DNA of 64,000 nucleotides from Shouchella patagoniensis (GCF_002019705.1 NZ_KV917377.1:1982565-2046564), one strand, 5' to 3'. Shown: positions 25,265-35,833, numbered from the stretch's first letter. The notes: generated from the sequence alone by a model not told the origin. Program-made: numbers and translations.

Positions 25265-27331
25265 TCATCCTCGCCCTTTTTTACTTACTTGATCCACAAC
25301 GACAAGCCAACCATATGGCTCAAGCGTTGCCTGATGCACTTTTTTTCCTTCAAGAGTCACTTTTTCCTCATTAAATTGGACATATTCCTGCTTTTCGCTA
25401 AAGTTCATGACGAATGTGTATGCTTGTTCTCCATTCGATCTTGTTTGTACGCTCACTCCCTCTGGAATCATAGCAGCAGGAGCTTTCAAACTTAGTCTTT
25501 GGCACAGCTGTTGATAGAAAGCATCATAAAAAGATTGTTCATTCCAAGCAGCCATGTAATAGGCTTCTCCTTTACCGTATACATTCTTAGTGACGGCAGG
25601 CAACGTTTCACCCTTTCCTTGCTCAAAAACTGCTATGCTTTCAGCTCCATCTAAATGGATTCGCTCTACGAAGGAATGAGCTTTAAATGCTTGATTCTCC
25701 CAAGAAAAAGCTACTGTCTCGCCTTTGTACAACGCATCTATCTCCTCTGACCAAACACCTAATACCTTCTTAAGCGGTCCAGGAAATCCACCGAGAAAAC
25801 AAAGATCGCTCTCATTTACAACCCCACTCCAATAAGTAGAGACAAAGACTCCTCCATCTTCAACAAACTGGGTGATTGTCTCCGCCACACCTGGTTTTAG
25901 CATGTAGAGCATTGGACCGATGACAAGCTTGTATTTCGAAAAGTCTGCATCCATTCCGATGATATCAACTGCAATGCCTTTCTTCCAAAAACTTTTATAA
26001 TGGCTTTGTGCTTGGGCTGCGTACCCTTTGTCTCTATTATTTGTTGCTTGAGCATCATCAATGGCCCACTGGTTCTCCCAGTCATAAATAATGGCGACCT
26101 CAGCATGCATCGTTGCCCTAGCAACTGGAGCCAGCTTCTCAAGTGTTTCGCCTAGCTTCGCAACTTCCTTAAAGACCCTCGTATGTTCGTGTCCTGAATG
26201 ATCAACAACTGCGCCATGGAATTTTTCAGACGACCCTCTACTTTTACGCCATTGGAAATAAAGAATCGCATCTGCCCCATGGGCAACAGCTTGTAACGAT
26301 GATAGCTCATGCATACCTGGTTGTTTTGGTCGATTAATCTCTTGCCAGTTTACTAGACTTGGTGTGCTTTCCATTAATAAAAATGGTTGACCGCCTTTCA
26401 TTGACCGGTAGACATCATGGACGAAGCCAACTTCAACTGCTAAGTCTACGTTTGATTTAAAATCATTATGCCAAGCTGGATAACTATCCCAACTAATGAC
26501 ATCCACTTCACTGGCAAACTTTTGATAATTAAGACCTAAAAATGGGCGCATATGTGGATAATTGCCCATAAAGTTTGTTGTCACTTTTACCTCTGGCGTT
26601 ATTTCCCTAATTGGTTCAATTTCGTTGCGATAAAAATCAATTGTCTGGTCAGTGACAAAACGTTTCCAATCTAAGTTATGAGCATGAACAAACGATTCAC
26701 CATGTGGTGCAGGCGATTCAATTTCATCCCATTCTGAAAAACGGTGGCTCCAGAAACCAGTCCACCATGCCTGATTCAATTCCTCTATAGAATGATGATA
26801 GCGTTGCTTTAACCATAAACGAAAAGCCTCTTGGCAATATTGACAATGGCACTCTCCACCGTACTCATTAGAAATATGCCACATCTTAAGAGCTGGGTGG
26901 TCTTTATAACGTTCTGCTAATTTCCGGTTCATTTCCTTCACTTTTCTACGATAAACGGGCGATGTAAAACAATGGTTATGTCGTTGTCCATGCAAATTCC
27001 GCTTTCTATTTGATTCTACACGCAGTACTTCTGGGTACGCTTTCGAAAGCCAAGCAGGTCTCGCTCCGCTTGGTGTAGCTAGAATGGCATTGTAATCTTT
27101 TTCAGCTAATCGGTTCATAATGTCATCAAGCCATTCAAACGTATAAACGCCTTCTTGAGGTTCAATTGCACTCCAGCCAAAGATATTGATCGAAAACGTG
27201 TTACAGTTCGCAAGCGGCATCAAGCGAAAATCCTCATGAATAATTTCTGGCATATGTACCCATTGATCAGGGTTGTAATCGCCTCCATGCAATATGCCTT
27301 CTACAGATGGGTGAATATGATCATACTTCAT
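25265..27331 (-). CDS. ganA: Beta-galactosidase, GH42
   Basis: A 688-residue GH42 enzyme without signal peptide, hence cytoplasmic. Acid/base Glu156 (WHISNEYGG) and nucleophile Glu321 (LLMESTPS) are visible, plus the zinc-site cysteines Cys121, Cys161, Cys163 and Cys166 (GECHCQYC). It releases galactose from the beta-1,4-galacto-oligosaccharides imported by GanSPQ. AAAGGAG precedes the ATG at 27331. Next to the GH53 galactanase, as in Bacillus gan clusters. Confidence 0.95.
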   Translation of the reverse strand: MKYDHIHPSVEGILHGGDYNPDQWVHMPEIIHEDFRLMPLANCNTFSINIFGWSAIEPQEGVYTFEWLDDIMNRLAEKDYNAILATPSGARPAWLSKAYPEVLRVESNRKRNLHGQRHNHCFTSPVYRRKVKEMNRKLAERYKDHPALKMWHISNEYGGECHCQYCQEAFRLWLKQRYHHSIEELNQAWWTGFWSHRFSEWDEIESPAPHGESFVHAHNLDWKRFVTDQTIDFYRNEIEPIREITPEVKVTTNFMGNYPHMRPFLGLNYQKFASEVDVISWDSYPAWHNDFKSNVDLAVEVGFVHDVYRSMKGGQPFLLMESTPSLVNWQEINRPKQPGMHELSSLQAVAHGADAILYFQWRKSRGSSEKFHGAVVDHSGHEHTRVFKEVAKLGETLEKLAPVARATMHAEVAIIYDWENQWAIDDAQATNNRDKGYAAQAQSHYKSFWKKGIAVDIIGMDADFSKYKLVIGPMLYMLKPGVAETITQFVEDGGVFVSTYWSGVVNESDLCFLGGFPGPLKKVLGVWSEEIDALYKGETVAFSWENQAFKAHSFVERIHLDGAESIAVFEQGKGETLPAVTKNVYGKGEAYYMAAWNEQSFYDAFYQQLCQRLSLKAPAAMIPEGVSVQTRSNGEQAYTFVMNFSEKQEYVQFNEEKVTLEGKKVHQATLEPYGWLVVVDQVSKKGRG

Positions 27332-27345
27332 CCTATGACACTCCT

Positions 27346-28485
27346 TTAGTTGGTTTGTTCTGGATTTACAAGATGGAAAACATTAAGTGAAGGTAGTGCC
27401 TCTCCGTTAAAATCAAACACGGCTTGATTGTCCCACGCGTTCCCAACGTCTCCATCTGTTTTGATATACTGCATCCCTTGCTCCGTTGCCCAAGGGGCAC
27501 CATTTACTGGAATCCAAAGTGGTTCCCAGTAGTAAAATCCCACCCCATTTGCCTTGTGAACGACCTCCATTAAGTCGCGTAAATAAGTGGCTTGCCCTTG
27601 TGGAGTCGCTGGGTATCCGACTAGTTCTGCTGATTCACTTGAAAAAATATTATCTAATGTATCTCCATTGTGCGTCGTAAACCCATAAGCTGTTTCAACA
27701 ATGATCGATTCTTTGTTGTGCTCATGAGTTATATAATCCATCACGGCTTTTAATTTATTAAAATCGCCATCCCAGTATGGATAATATGACAGGCCCATCA
27801 CATCGAAGTCCACTCCCCTAAGAGCGATTTCTTCCATCCACCAGCGTACCATCTCAAGGTCGCCCCCCTCTGCCAGATGAAGCATCGTTTGAATAGAAGG
27901 ATCACTATCTCTAACAGCCTGAAGTCCAGCATTCAAAAAGTCGGCAAGGCTGTCAAATTCTCCTCCGCCTTCCCCCCAGCTTTTCCCGTCTGGCCAGAGT
28001 ACACCTGAATTGATTTCGTTCCCGACTTGCACCATTTCAGGTGTAACTCCCGCCGCTTTCAACCGTGTTAACACACTTGTTGTATGGATATAAATCGCTT
28101 GTTTTAACTGCTCATGATTATAGCTTTCCCAGCTTTTTGGCTTAAATTGTTTGCCTGGGTCCGTCCAAAAATCACTATAATGGAAATCAATTAGAAGTGA
28201 GAATCCTAAAGAATCAGCTCTTTTGGCTAATTCAATCGCTCGGTTTTCATCAACTGTACCGCCACCATAAGCATTTCCATGCTCGTCATATGGGTCAACC
28301 CACACACGGATTCGAACAGAATTAACGCCTTTTTCTTTTAATAATACGAGCGGGTCAACTTCATTCCCTTCGTTGAAGTAGCGCCCTCCGCTCTCTTCAA
28401 TTTCTGGAAGCATTGAGATATCTGCACCTTTTATAAAATCCTCGGACAAATCGGCTATAGGTTCAATTGATACGTTTGCTTTCAT
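27346..28485 (-). CDS. ganB: Endo-beta-1,4-galactanase, GH53, apparently cytoplasmic
   Basis: A 379-residue GH53 arabinogalactan endo-galactanase. Acid/base Glu157 (VGNEINSGVLWP) and nucleophile Glu264 (IIVETAYGF) are present, with the family start FIKGADISMLPEIEESGG near residue 18. The best start is ATG 28485, eight bases after GGGGGGAG, giving MKANVSIEPIAD without a signal peptide; an in-frame ATG at 28518 adds only MLVILFGGSTV, lacking positive charges and a cleavage site. Bacillus GanB is normally secreted, so this copy probably acts on imported oligomers. Located between ganQ and the GH42 gene. Confidence 0.88.
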   Translation of the reverse strand: MKANVSIEPIADLSEDFIKGADISMLPEIEESGGRYFNEGNEVDPLVLLKEKGVNSVRIRVWVDPYDEHGNAYGGGTVDENRAIELAKRADSLGFSLLIDFHYSDFWTDPGKQFKPKSWESYNHEQLKQAIYIHTTSVLTRLKAAGVTPEMVQVGNEINSGVLWPDGKSWGEGGGEFDSLADFLNAGLQAVRDSDPSIQTMLHLAEGGDLEMVRWWMEEIALRGVDFDVMGLSYYPYWDGDFNKLKAVMDYITHEHNKESIIVETAYGFTTHNGDTLDNIFSSESAELVGYPATPQGQATYLRDLMEVVHKANGVGFYYWEPLWIPVNGAPWATEQGMQYIKTDGDVGNAWDNQAVFDFNGEALPSLNVFHLVNPEQTN

Positions 28486-28539
28486 GACTGTACTCCCCCC
28501 AAAAAGAATGACTAACAATGTTACTTATAAAGTTTTTCC

Positions 28540-29385
28540 TCATCCTTTGACACCACCTTGTGTTAATCCTGAAACAAATTGTTTCTGTAAAAGCAAAAAC
28601 AACAACGCAACCGGAATCGAGATGAGCAAGGCACCAGCTGCAAACATCGTGTAACTTGCACCCATAGGATTGGAGACCAGATTATATAAGCCAATTGGCA
28701 GTGTATACATTTCTGGCGACCTAACGATTACACTAGCTAAAATAAAATCTCCAAGCGGTCCAGTAAATGAATTAATGGCAACAACGGCGAGAATCGGTTT
28801 AGCAAGCGGCATTATAATTTGGGCATAAATGCGAAAGTGACTAGCTCCATCTATTCGTGCCGATTCATCTAGATCACGAGGAATCGAATCAAGATAACCC
28901 TTTAGCAAATATGTATTCATTGGTATAGCTCCACCCGCATAAATCAAGATCAGCGCCCAATGGCTGTTAATGAGTCCTAGCATTTGTGCAAGGACAAAGA
29001 TAGCAATTAGCGCAGAGAATTGGGGAATCATTTGTAACAATAAAAATAGAATTAATCCATTTTTCCTTCCTTTAAAACGAAAACGAGAAAAAGCATATCC
29101 AGAAAAACTAACTAACACTAACGTAATCGCCATCGTAATCAAGCTTATTTTCATTGAATTCATATACCATTGCACATATGGATGCGACCCTTCACCTAAC
29201 AAATTCATGTAATGTGTGAAGGAGGGGTTCTCTGGAATGATCGATGTGCTCATTAAACTATTACCTGGGTTAAACGAAGCTCCTATCGTCCAAAGGAGTG
29301 GATATGCAATCAACACAACAACAAATAATAGAATCATGTATGTCACAAATAGTCGAATTCGTCTTTTCAAGTGAATCGTCATCAC
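28540..29385 (-). CDS. ganQ: Galacto-oligosaccharide ABC transporter permease (MalG type)
   Basis: A 281-residue inner-membrane permease with six hydrophobic segments and the EAA loop (LDESARIDGASHFRIYAQIIMPLAKPIL) near residues 180-205. Start is GTG 29385 or ATG 29382; both are served by GAGGAGG and overlap the ganP stop, indicating coupled translation. Partner of GanP. Confidence 0.9.
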   Translation of the reverse strand: MMTIHLKRRIRLFVTYMILLFVVVLIAYPLLWTIGASFNPGNSLMSTSIIPENPSFTHYMNLLGEGSHPYVQWYMNSMKISLITMAITLVLVSFSGYAFSRFRFKGRKNGLILFLLLQMIPQFSALIAIFVLAQMLGLINSHWALILIYAGGAIPMNTYLLKGYLDSIPRDLDESARIDGASHFRIYAQIIMPLAKPILAVVAINSFTGPLGDFILASVIVRSPEMYTLPIGLYNLVSNPMGASYTMFAAGALLISIPVALLFLLLQKQFVSGLTQGGVKG

Positions 29386-30689
29386 ATCATATCCTCCTCT
29401 TTGAAGGAATTCGTCCGTTTAAACTGCCATAATGCAATTCCAATAACGAATAGAGAAAGCAATATTGTAATAGCTGCGGCTAACGAATACTGCGACGATT
29501 GCATCGTAAGTTTATAAATCCACGAGACAAGAATATCGGTTCCCCCTGCAGTAGATCCAGGAACTGGTGGACCTCCACCATTAAACAAATAAATGATATT
29601 AAAGTTATTAAAATTAAACGTGTATTGCGTGATTAGAATTGGCGCTATGGAATAAAGGACAAGTGGCAACGTGATCAGACGGAATTTTTGCATAAAACCA
29701 GCTCCATCAATCGTTGCTGCCTCGTATAAATCCTCTGGAATAGCTTGTAATACTCCTGTTGTCATAATAAAAATAAATGGAAACCCAAGCCACATCTGCA
29801 TACCTATTAATGCGATTCTACTCCAGAAAGGGTCATTTAGCCATGGCAACCCATTTATGCCAAAGAAAGCAAGAATGTCATTATTTATCGCGCCAAAAGA
29901 ATCATTAAACAGTCCAGCAAAAACAAGAATCGTCACAAACCCTGGCACCGCCCAAGGCAGGATAAAGAACGTTCTAAAAAACGATTTCCCCTTTATATCA
30001 CGTTGGTTTAATAAGATGGCTAAAAAGATCCCAAGAGCACATTGTAGCGTCGTAGCCACTAGCGTCCAAATGACTGTCCACCCAAGCACATCAAAAAAAG
30101 TCGACCGCCATATATCCACGGAAAAGATATTAATGAAATTCTGAAAACCAACCCAATCAAAAAGATTTGCAGGTGGCGAGTGGTATAAATCATAGTTCGT
30201 AAATGCAATTGCAAAACTAAACAGAATTGGAAAAAGAACAGTAAAAATTAATAAAAAAAATGCAGGGGAACTCATCAAGTATGGAAAACTAGAATCTAGT
30301 AGTTGATGATATTGCTTACGAATTGAATTTAGTTCTAAGCCCAAATCTCGACGCCGGCCATTTTTCACAGCATCTCGTATCATAAAATAATAAAAGGCGA
30401 TACCAAAAGCAGCGACAATGACGGCAATAATTCCTTCTGCTAGCAGAAAGACCGAGTTATCTCTAGGCGTTTGTACGCCCAGTGTTGCTAAGCCCCAAAA
30501 ACCCATATTAAATAAGTCTTTAAAAACAAAAAGAAAAGCAACTCCGAAAAGCAAAAAAACGGCCCCTTTAGCAAGCTGCTTATTATAGATCTGACCAAGA
30601 CCTGGAATGATTGAAAGCAAGCCTGCAACCAACCGATGGTTGGTTGTAGGTTTTTTATGAACGCGTTCTTCGAGTTTCACTTGCTTCAC
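29382..30689 (-). CDS. ganP: Galacto-oligosaccharide ABC transporter permease (MalF type)
   Basis: A 435-residue permease. The N-terminal extension with SIIPGLGQIYNKQLAKG and two extra membrane segments is typical of GanP/MalF-type subunits in Bacillus. The EAA loop YEAATIDGAGFMQKFRLITL lies near residue 340. No ATPase gene is in the operon, so a shared MsmX-like ATPase elsewhere is needed, as known for B. subtilis ganSPQ. Confidence 0.9.
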   Translation of the reverse strand: MKQVKLEERVHKKPTTNHRLVAGLLSIIPGLGQIYNKQLAKGAVFLLFGVAFLFVFKDLFNMGFWGLATLGVQTPRDNSVFLLAEGIIAVIVAAFGIAFYYFMIRDAVKNGRRRDLGLELNSIRKQYHQLLDSSFPYLMSSPAFFLLIFTVLFPILFSFAIAFTNYDLYHSPPANLFDWVGFQNFINIFSVDIWRSTFFDVLGWTVIWTLVATTLQCALGIFLAILLNQRDIKGKSFFRTFFILPWAVPGFVTILVFAGLFNDSFGAINNDILAFFGINGLPWLNDPFWSRIALIGMQMWLGFPFIFIMTTGVLQAIPEDLYEAATIDGAGFMQKFRLITLPLVLYSIAPILITQYTFNFNNFNIIYLFNGGGPPVPGSTAGGTDILVSWIYKLTMQSSQYSLAAAITILLSLFVIGIALWQFKRTNSFKEEDMM

Positions 30690-30716
30690 CTTCTTTTCAT
30701 CAATTGAGCGTATGCT

Positions 30717-31976
30717 TTAATTCCCACTATGGTTCGCAGCAATTTGCGACGCTATTGTACTCACTGCCTCTTCCAACGCCTCCCTTACGTCAGCCCGTCC
30801 TGTAGCAATTAAACCTAATGCATTATCAACCGGTGTCCAAACCTCTGACATTTCAGCAATATTAGGTGTCATAGTAGCATGTAGACTCTGTTCAGATACT
30901 GCAGCAGCATGCTCATCGTCCGCAATTGTTGGTTCATCTGCAAGTGCAGTGAGTGGCGGGATTTCTCCCGTTTCCTCGAAACGAGTTAATGAATTTTCTT
31001 CATTTGTTAAAAATTCAACAAATTGTTGTGCCAGCTCTTGGTTTTGAGAATACGAAGAAACGTTATAACTTTTTACATTAAGGAATGAATTCATTGGCTC
31101 TCCACCTGGCAATGTTGGCAATGGAGCAACCCCATAATCAACACCAGCTCTTGCATAAGGTTCAAAAGACCAAGGACCTGAAATAACAGCTGCTGCTCTT
31201 CCTTCTGTGAACAGAGTGTCTAATACGTTAATGCCTTGTTCACCAACAATTCCAGACGGAAAAAGTTCCTCCTCAAAAAACGTTTGTATATACTCTCCAC
31301 CAAAGACAGCACCATCATTTGCCAGACCAATGTCTGTCACGTCATACTGACCATCCTCGTTTTGAGGGAAGATGTATCCTCCTTCTCCACCTAAAACGCT
31401 CATTGCATAAAAAATTTCATCCCACTTTGCCACAAAACCATAGTCACCGTCTTCTACTCGCTCTTTTGACAACTCATACCATTCTTCGAGTGAGACTGGT
31501 ACGTCATCCACAAGATCTTTATTGTAAAAAAGGATTGTTGTTTCTACTGCTTTTGGCAAACCATACAATGTGCCATCAACTGTTTGCGAAAGGAGTGATT
31601 CCTCAGTAAATCGACCTGAAACATCATCACCCATCTCCAAAGGAGCCAACAATCCTTCAATAACAGCAGTGCCTATTTGATCATGGGGGATTGTTAATAC
31701 ATCTGGACCAGAACCTGCTGGTCCATCTAGACGGAGATCCTCAATTTGACCAGCGTACTCTTTTTCTATTACTTCTATTTCAATCCCATGTATTTCTTCA
31801 AATTCAGCAACCGCTTCAGTAATCCCTACTGCTTTTTCAGCATCTTCCCAGATCACTAATTTATCTGTTTCTTGACTATTTGCTGACTCCCCTGTATTTC
31901 CGTCGTCTTGAGGTCCACACGCTGCGACAGTCAAAGCAATTCCACTAATAAGTCCCGTTTGCCATATTTTTTTCAT
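30717..31976 (-). CDS. ganS: Galacto-oligosaccharide-binding lipoprotein
   Basis: A 419-residue MalE-type solute-binding protein. The signal peptide ends at lipobox VAAC with acylated Cys20. Domain features include LVIWEDAEKAVGI at the mature start, VLTIPHDQIG and GPWSFEPYARAGVDYGVAPLPTLPGG. The ATG at 31976 follows GGGGG by nine bases; an in-frame TTG two codons earlier is less likely. First structural gene after ganR with its own promoter and a cre-like site. Confidence 0.92.
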   Translation of the reverse strand: MKKIWQTGLISGIALTVAACGPQDDGNTGESANSQETDKLVIWEDAEKAVGITEAVAEFEEIHGIEIEVIEKEYAGQIEDLRLDGPAGSGPDVLTIPHDQIGTAVIEGLLAPLEMGDDVSGRFTEESLLSQTVDGTLYGLPKAVETTILFYNKDLVDDVPVSLEEWYELSKERVEDGDYGFVAKWDEIFYAMSVLGGEGGYIFPQNEDGQYDVTDIGLANDGAVFGGEYIQTFFEEELFPSGIVGEQGINVLDTLFTEGRAAAVISGPWSFEPYARAGVDYGVAPLPTLPGGEPMNSFLNVKSYNVSSYSQNQELAQQFVEFLTNEENSLTRFEETGEIPPLTALADEPTIADDEHAAAVSEQSLHATMTPNIAEMSEVWTPVDNALGLIATGRADVREALEEAVSTIASQIAANHSGN

Positions 31977-31998
31977 GTTCAATCCCCCAAATCTTTTT

Positions 31999-32012
31999 AG
32001 TAAACGCTTTCT
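31999..32012 (-). promoter_or_regulatory. cre-like / LacI-family operator upstream of ganS
   Basis: On the minus strand AGAAAGCGTTTACT matches the CcpA cre pattern TGNAANCGNWNNCW at every fixed position except the first base. It starts a few bases downstream of the ganS -10 box, where CcpA or the neighbouring LacI protein GanR could block transcription. Confidence 0.6.
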
Positions 32013-32016
32013 TTTT

Positions 32017-32045
32017 AAAATAGCAAGGTTAGATAAAAAAGTAAA
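32017..32045 (-). promoter_or_regulatory. Promoter of ganSPQ-ganB-ganA-galKT
   Basis: TTTACT (32040-32045) and TATTTT (32017-32022) on the minus strand are exactly 17 bp apart, followed at once by the cre-like site. Confidence 0.55.
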
Positions 32046-32085
32046 CTATATTTTTTACTTTATTACAGTAAATATTTTTACTAAC

Positions 32086-32107
32086 AAAAAAAGCCCCCTG
32101 GGAGGGC
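32086..32107 (-). terminator. Terminator between ganR and ganS
   Basis: GCCCTC pairs with GGGGGC over a CCA loop, followed on the minus strand by seven T. It separates regulator and structural transcripts. Confidence 0.85.
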
Positions 32108-32111
32108 CTCT

Positions 32112-33116
<1,005 letters not shown>

Positions 33117-33138
33117 TTACAAGTCATGTCCTATAATT

Positions 33139-33167
33139 AGTATAGAGAGTCCACCGAAGAGAAGCAA
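33139..33167 (-). promoter_or_regulatory. Promoter of ganR
   Basis: TTGCTT (33162-33167) and TATACT (33139-33144) on the minus strand, 17-bp spacer, about 30 bp before the ganR ATG. Confidence 0.7.
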
Positions 33168-33190
33168 TTTCTGATTAAAAAGGATCTATG

Positions 33191-33212
33191 CTTACATGTC
33201 AGCGCTTGTAAG
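33191..33212. promoter_or_regulatory. Inverted repeat with central AGCGCT, possible GanR/CcpA operator
   Basis: CTTACA (33191-33196) and TGTAAG (33207-33212) are inverted arms around a TGTCAGCGCT core resembling a LacI-family operator. It lies upstream of the ganR -35 box. Confidence 0.4.
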
Positions 33213-33302
33213 TCCATCACTCTTACAATACATCCCCCGTTATCTTTGCGCACCTCGTTCATAACCCACACTTATCACTCGCAGCTCTTTCTTGCTCCCT
33301 CA

Positions 33303-33332
33303 TTGCTCCATCTATACAGAATAAGATATAAT
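33303..33332 (+). promoter_or_regulatory. Promoter of the MBL-fold hydrolase gene
   Basis: TTGCTC (33303-33308), 18-bp spacer and perfect TATAAT (33327-33332). Confidence 0.65.
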
Positions 33333-33387
33333 AGATTTATCGATAATGAATGATGATTCACTCATTAAATAGAGCGGAGGGCTCCTG

Positions 33388-34200
33388 GTGATTTTCAAAA
33401 AAACGGTAACTCGTACTTCCACGGCTGGTGTCCATATGGCCAATGGCATCATTCGATTTCAAAAAGTACAATTAAATGTCCATAGTTTTGCGACTGACGG
33501 TATAATCATTGATGCTGGCGGCAAATCATTAAAGCCCTTACTCCTTGATTTCTGGAAAGAGCAATCTATCGACGCCCTCTATTGCACTCATATCCATGAA
33601 GACCACACTGGTTGTGCCGATTGGTTTGAGCGTGAACTGCAAGTACCCATTTACTTAAATAAACGCTCCCTCGCAGAGGCACAAAGAGACGGGAAATATC
33701 CACTCTACCGACTGCTTTACTGGGGGAAGCGCAAAGCATTCGCACCGGTTCCGATGCCTACCACATTTCATTCGCGAAATTGTAGTTGGCTTAGTATTTT
33801 CACTCCTGGTCATTCCAACGACCACACCGTCTTATTAAACAAAACAACGGGTCAATTGTTTTCTGGTGACCTCTATGTACAAACAAAAACAAAAGTTGCA
33901 ATGGAGAGTGAATCCATTCCGCAAATCATTCAATCGCTAAAAACGGTGCTTACATATGATTTTGAAGAGGTATTTTGCTGTCATGCAGGTTATTTGCCTA
34001 ATGGACGAAAACACCTAGAAGATAAACTCCATTACTTGCAAGACACAGCCGCCAATGTTCATGATCTAAATCAGAAAGGGTTATCCGTAAAAGAAATTCA
34101 AACTCAACTATTCCCGCGCAAGTACCCCATTACTACTTTTTCTTATGGACAATGGGACTCTAAACATATTATTACTTCTATCTTAAAAAAGAAGACTTGA
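33388..34200 (+). CDS. MBL-fold metallo-hydrolase
   Basis: A 270-residue metallo-beta-lactamase-fold enzyme. Zinc ligands are His68-x-His70-x-Asp72-His73 (THIHEDH), a His in FTPGHSNDH, an Asp in FSGDLY and a His in CCHAGYLP. The C-terminal helical segment (GLSVKEIQTQLFPRKYPI) is found in many Bacillus MBL-fold hydrolases of unknown substrate. Start is GTG 33388 after GGAGGG. Single gene with its own promoter and terminator. Confidence 0.8.
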   Translation: MIFKKTVTRTSTAGVHMANGIIRFQKVQLNVHSFATDGIIIDAGGKSLKPLLLDFWKEQSIDALYCTHIHEDHTGCADWFERELQVPIYLNKRSLAEAQRDGKYPLYRLLYWGKRKAFAPVPMPTTFHSRNCSWLSIFTPGHSNDHTVLLNKTTGQLFSGDLYVQTKTKVAMESESIPQIIQSLKTVLTYDFEEVFCCHAGYLPNGRKHLEDKLHYLQDTAANVHDLNQKGLSVKEIQTQLFPRKYPITTFSYGQWDSKHIITSILKKKT

Positions 34201-34212
34201 GTGAATGTAAAA

Positions 34213-34246
34213 GAAAAGCGTTTCGTCATAAGACGAAACGCTTTTC
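34213..34246. terminator. Bidirectional terminator
   Basis: A perfect 15-bp stem (GAAAAGCGTTTCGTC and complement, four-base loop) lies between convergent genes and touches the stop codon of the minus-strand gene. Confidence 0.93.
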
Positions 34247-34974
34247 TATGAGCCAACTTCAGCTAACCATTCTTCAGGGATATCGAATACCGGATCGCCG
34301 CTTCCAGCACGAATCGCTTCCCATTCCCTGTCTCCTACTTGATAAAGATACATCTTTTCATCATTCACTACATGTTCATAAATCGTTCTCTCTTGATTAG
34401 GGTACTTTTTTTCAAGATGAAATTCAAGCTCGTCCTTTGTGACATTTACTGGCTCGTTGCTCCAATCCATATCGGTTAATTTCCACATCCCATCCTCGTT
34501 TGTGAACGTTAAATACGTTGTTCCCGCGGCAGCCATAGCGGATGGAAACTGGTAGAAAGAAGCTTGAATTTCATTCTCGTTATAGTCAATCACTTGGAAT
34601 CGGTTTGTTTCTTCTAATGGTACCCACACACTTGAATCACAGGCACAAAATATGTGATCGAGGTTGTGCTCAATTAACTCATATATCTGATCATTTACGA
34701 CTGTTAAAAGCTCTTCTTCTATGAGTGCTAGGTTTGCTGATTCCGACTCCCACCAACCATGCTCATCTGCGGTGGTCATAAGCAAGTGATCTACTTTACC
34801 ATAAATGGAATGTGCTATTTCTGTTGCTTCACTTTCGCTTAAAGGGGTTTGTGCGGCTAAAGCAACATGTTCACCCGTTGTCTTATTTTCAGTTTGATTC
34901 GCATTTGTTTGAAAGAACAAGAATGTAACAACAAATACCACACTAATGCTCATATATGTAAGTACGTTCTTCAT
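34246..34974 (-). CDS. Secreted or membrane-anchored protein of unknown function
   Basis: A 242-residue protein with an N-terminal signal/anchor (LTYMSISVVFVVTFLFF) and an acidic extracellular domain. A CAC motif sits in HIFCACDSSVWVPL, and the C-terminal half reads like an SH3-rich beta domain (TTYLTFTNEDGMWKLTDMDW). I do not recognise the family. GAGGCGG precedes the ATG at 34974. Confidence 0.65.
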   Translation of the reverse strand: MKNVLTYMSISVVFVVTFLFFQTNANQTENKTTGEHVALAAQTPLSESEATEIAHSIYGKVDHLLMTTADEHGWWESESANLALIEEELLTVVNDQIYELIEHNLDHIFCACDSSVWVPLEETNRFQVIDYNENEIQASFYQFPSAMAAAGTTYLTFTNEDGMWKLTDMDWSNEPVNVTKDELEFHLEKKYPNQERTIYEHVVNDEKMYLYQVGDREWEAIRAGSGDPVFDIPEEWLAEVGS

Positions 34975-35163
34975 CTGATCCGCCTCGCTTTCTTACTAGT
35001 TGTTCGTCGGATTGAACTAAATCTTTACCTGTCTTTATAAAAACTATACCTCTTCTATACTGTCTCCAAACATCTCCAACTCAATTAATTTCAACCTTCA
35101 TTTAATTCTACTCATTTTCAATAGAATAGAGGAGAGTTGAATGTTCTGGATGGACCATTCATA

Positions 35164-35181
35164 AAATGGTAAAAACCATTT
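35164..35181. promoter_or_regulatory. 18-bp palindrome just before the ykuD ribosome binding site
   Basis: AAATGGT-AAAA-ACCATTT lies immediately upstream of the GGAGG of ykuD. It could be an operator or an mRNA hairpin. The rest of 34975-35163 shows no gene. Confidence 0.3.
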
Positions 35182-35197
35182 AACTGGAGGTATTGTG

Positions 35198-35695
35198 ATG
35201 TATCAACATTTAGTAAAACCCGGAGAAACATTGTGGTCGATCGCCGCAGACTATCGCCTACCGCTTTCAACAATCGCCCAAGCAAACCCGAATGTGAATC
35301 CAAACAATTTGTACATTAGCCAACCTTTAACAATCCCAGGTTTGCCAGACCCAAACAGCCTCCCTTATACCATCCATATTTCGACTTCCCGACATACATT
35401 AACACTCCTTCGTGGACAGGAAACCGTTAAAACATATCCAATTGCAGTCGGTAAGATGCTTACTCAAACGCCCACTGGTGAATTCATCATCCTTAATAAG
35501 GCGCCTAACCCTGGCGGCCCATTTGGAACAATGTGGATGTCACTATCAAAACAACATTATGGTATCCATGGCACAAATGATCCATCATCCATTGGCAAAT
35601 CAGTCTCACACGGGTGCATCCGCATGCACAATAAAGATGTCGAAGAACTGGCATCCATCATTCCAATTGGAACAAAAGTTATAATCGCTTCTTAG
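35198..35695 (+). CDS. ykuD: LysM-containing L,D-transpeptidase
   Basis: A 165-residue YkuD-type L,D-transpeptidase that crosslinks peptidoglycan through meso-diaminopimelate. One LysM ([19 protein letters not shown] to LTIPG, residues 3-50) precedes the catalytic domain with [20 protein letters not shown], the His-Gly/Ser-His-Gly-Cys active site. It matches B. subtilis YkuD closely, including the [17 protein letters not shown] segment. ATG 35198 is preferred to GTG 35195 on spacing to GGAGG. No signal peptide, as in B. subtilis YkuD, a late sporulation protein. Confidence 0.95.
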   Translation: MYQHLVKPGETLWSIAADYRLPLSTIAQANPNVNPNNLYISQPLTIPGLPDPNSLPYTIHISTSRHTLTLLRGQETVKTYPIAVGKMLTQTPTGEFIILNKAPNPGGPFGTMWMSLSKQHYGIHGTNDPSSIGKSVSHGCIRMHNKDVEELASIIPIGTKVIIAS

Positions 35696-35732
35696 TACCT
35701 TTTGCTTACTCAATTTATTGGAATAGAATATG

Positions 35733-35754
35733 CCTGCCAATGCGCAGGTTTTTT
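35733..35754 (+). terminator. Intrinsic terminator after ykuD
   Basis: CCTGC and GCAGG over a six-base loop, followed by six T. Confidence 0.8.
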
Positions 35755-35833
35755 ATTCTTTTCTTGCTTCTCCTAGGTCTAGCAGTGTAAACTATTCACA
35801 ATTGGTAGAAAATAAGGCGTAGGAGACAAGATT

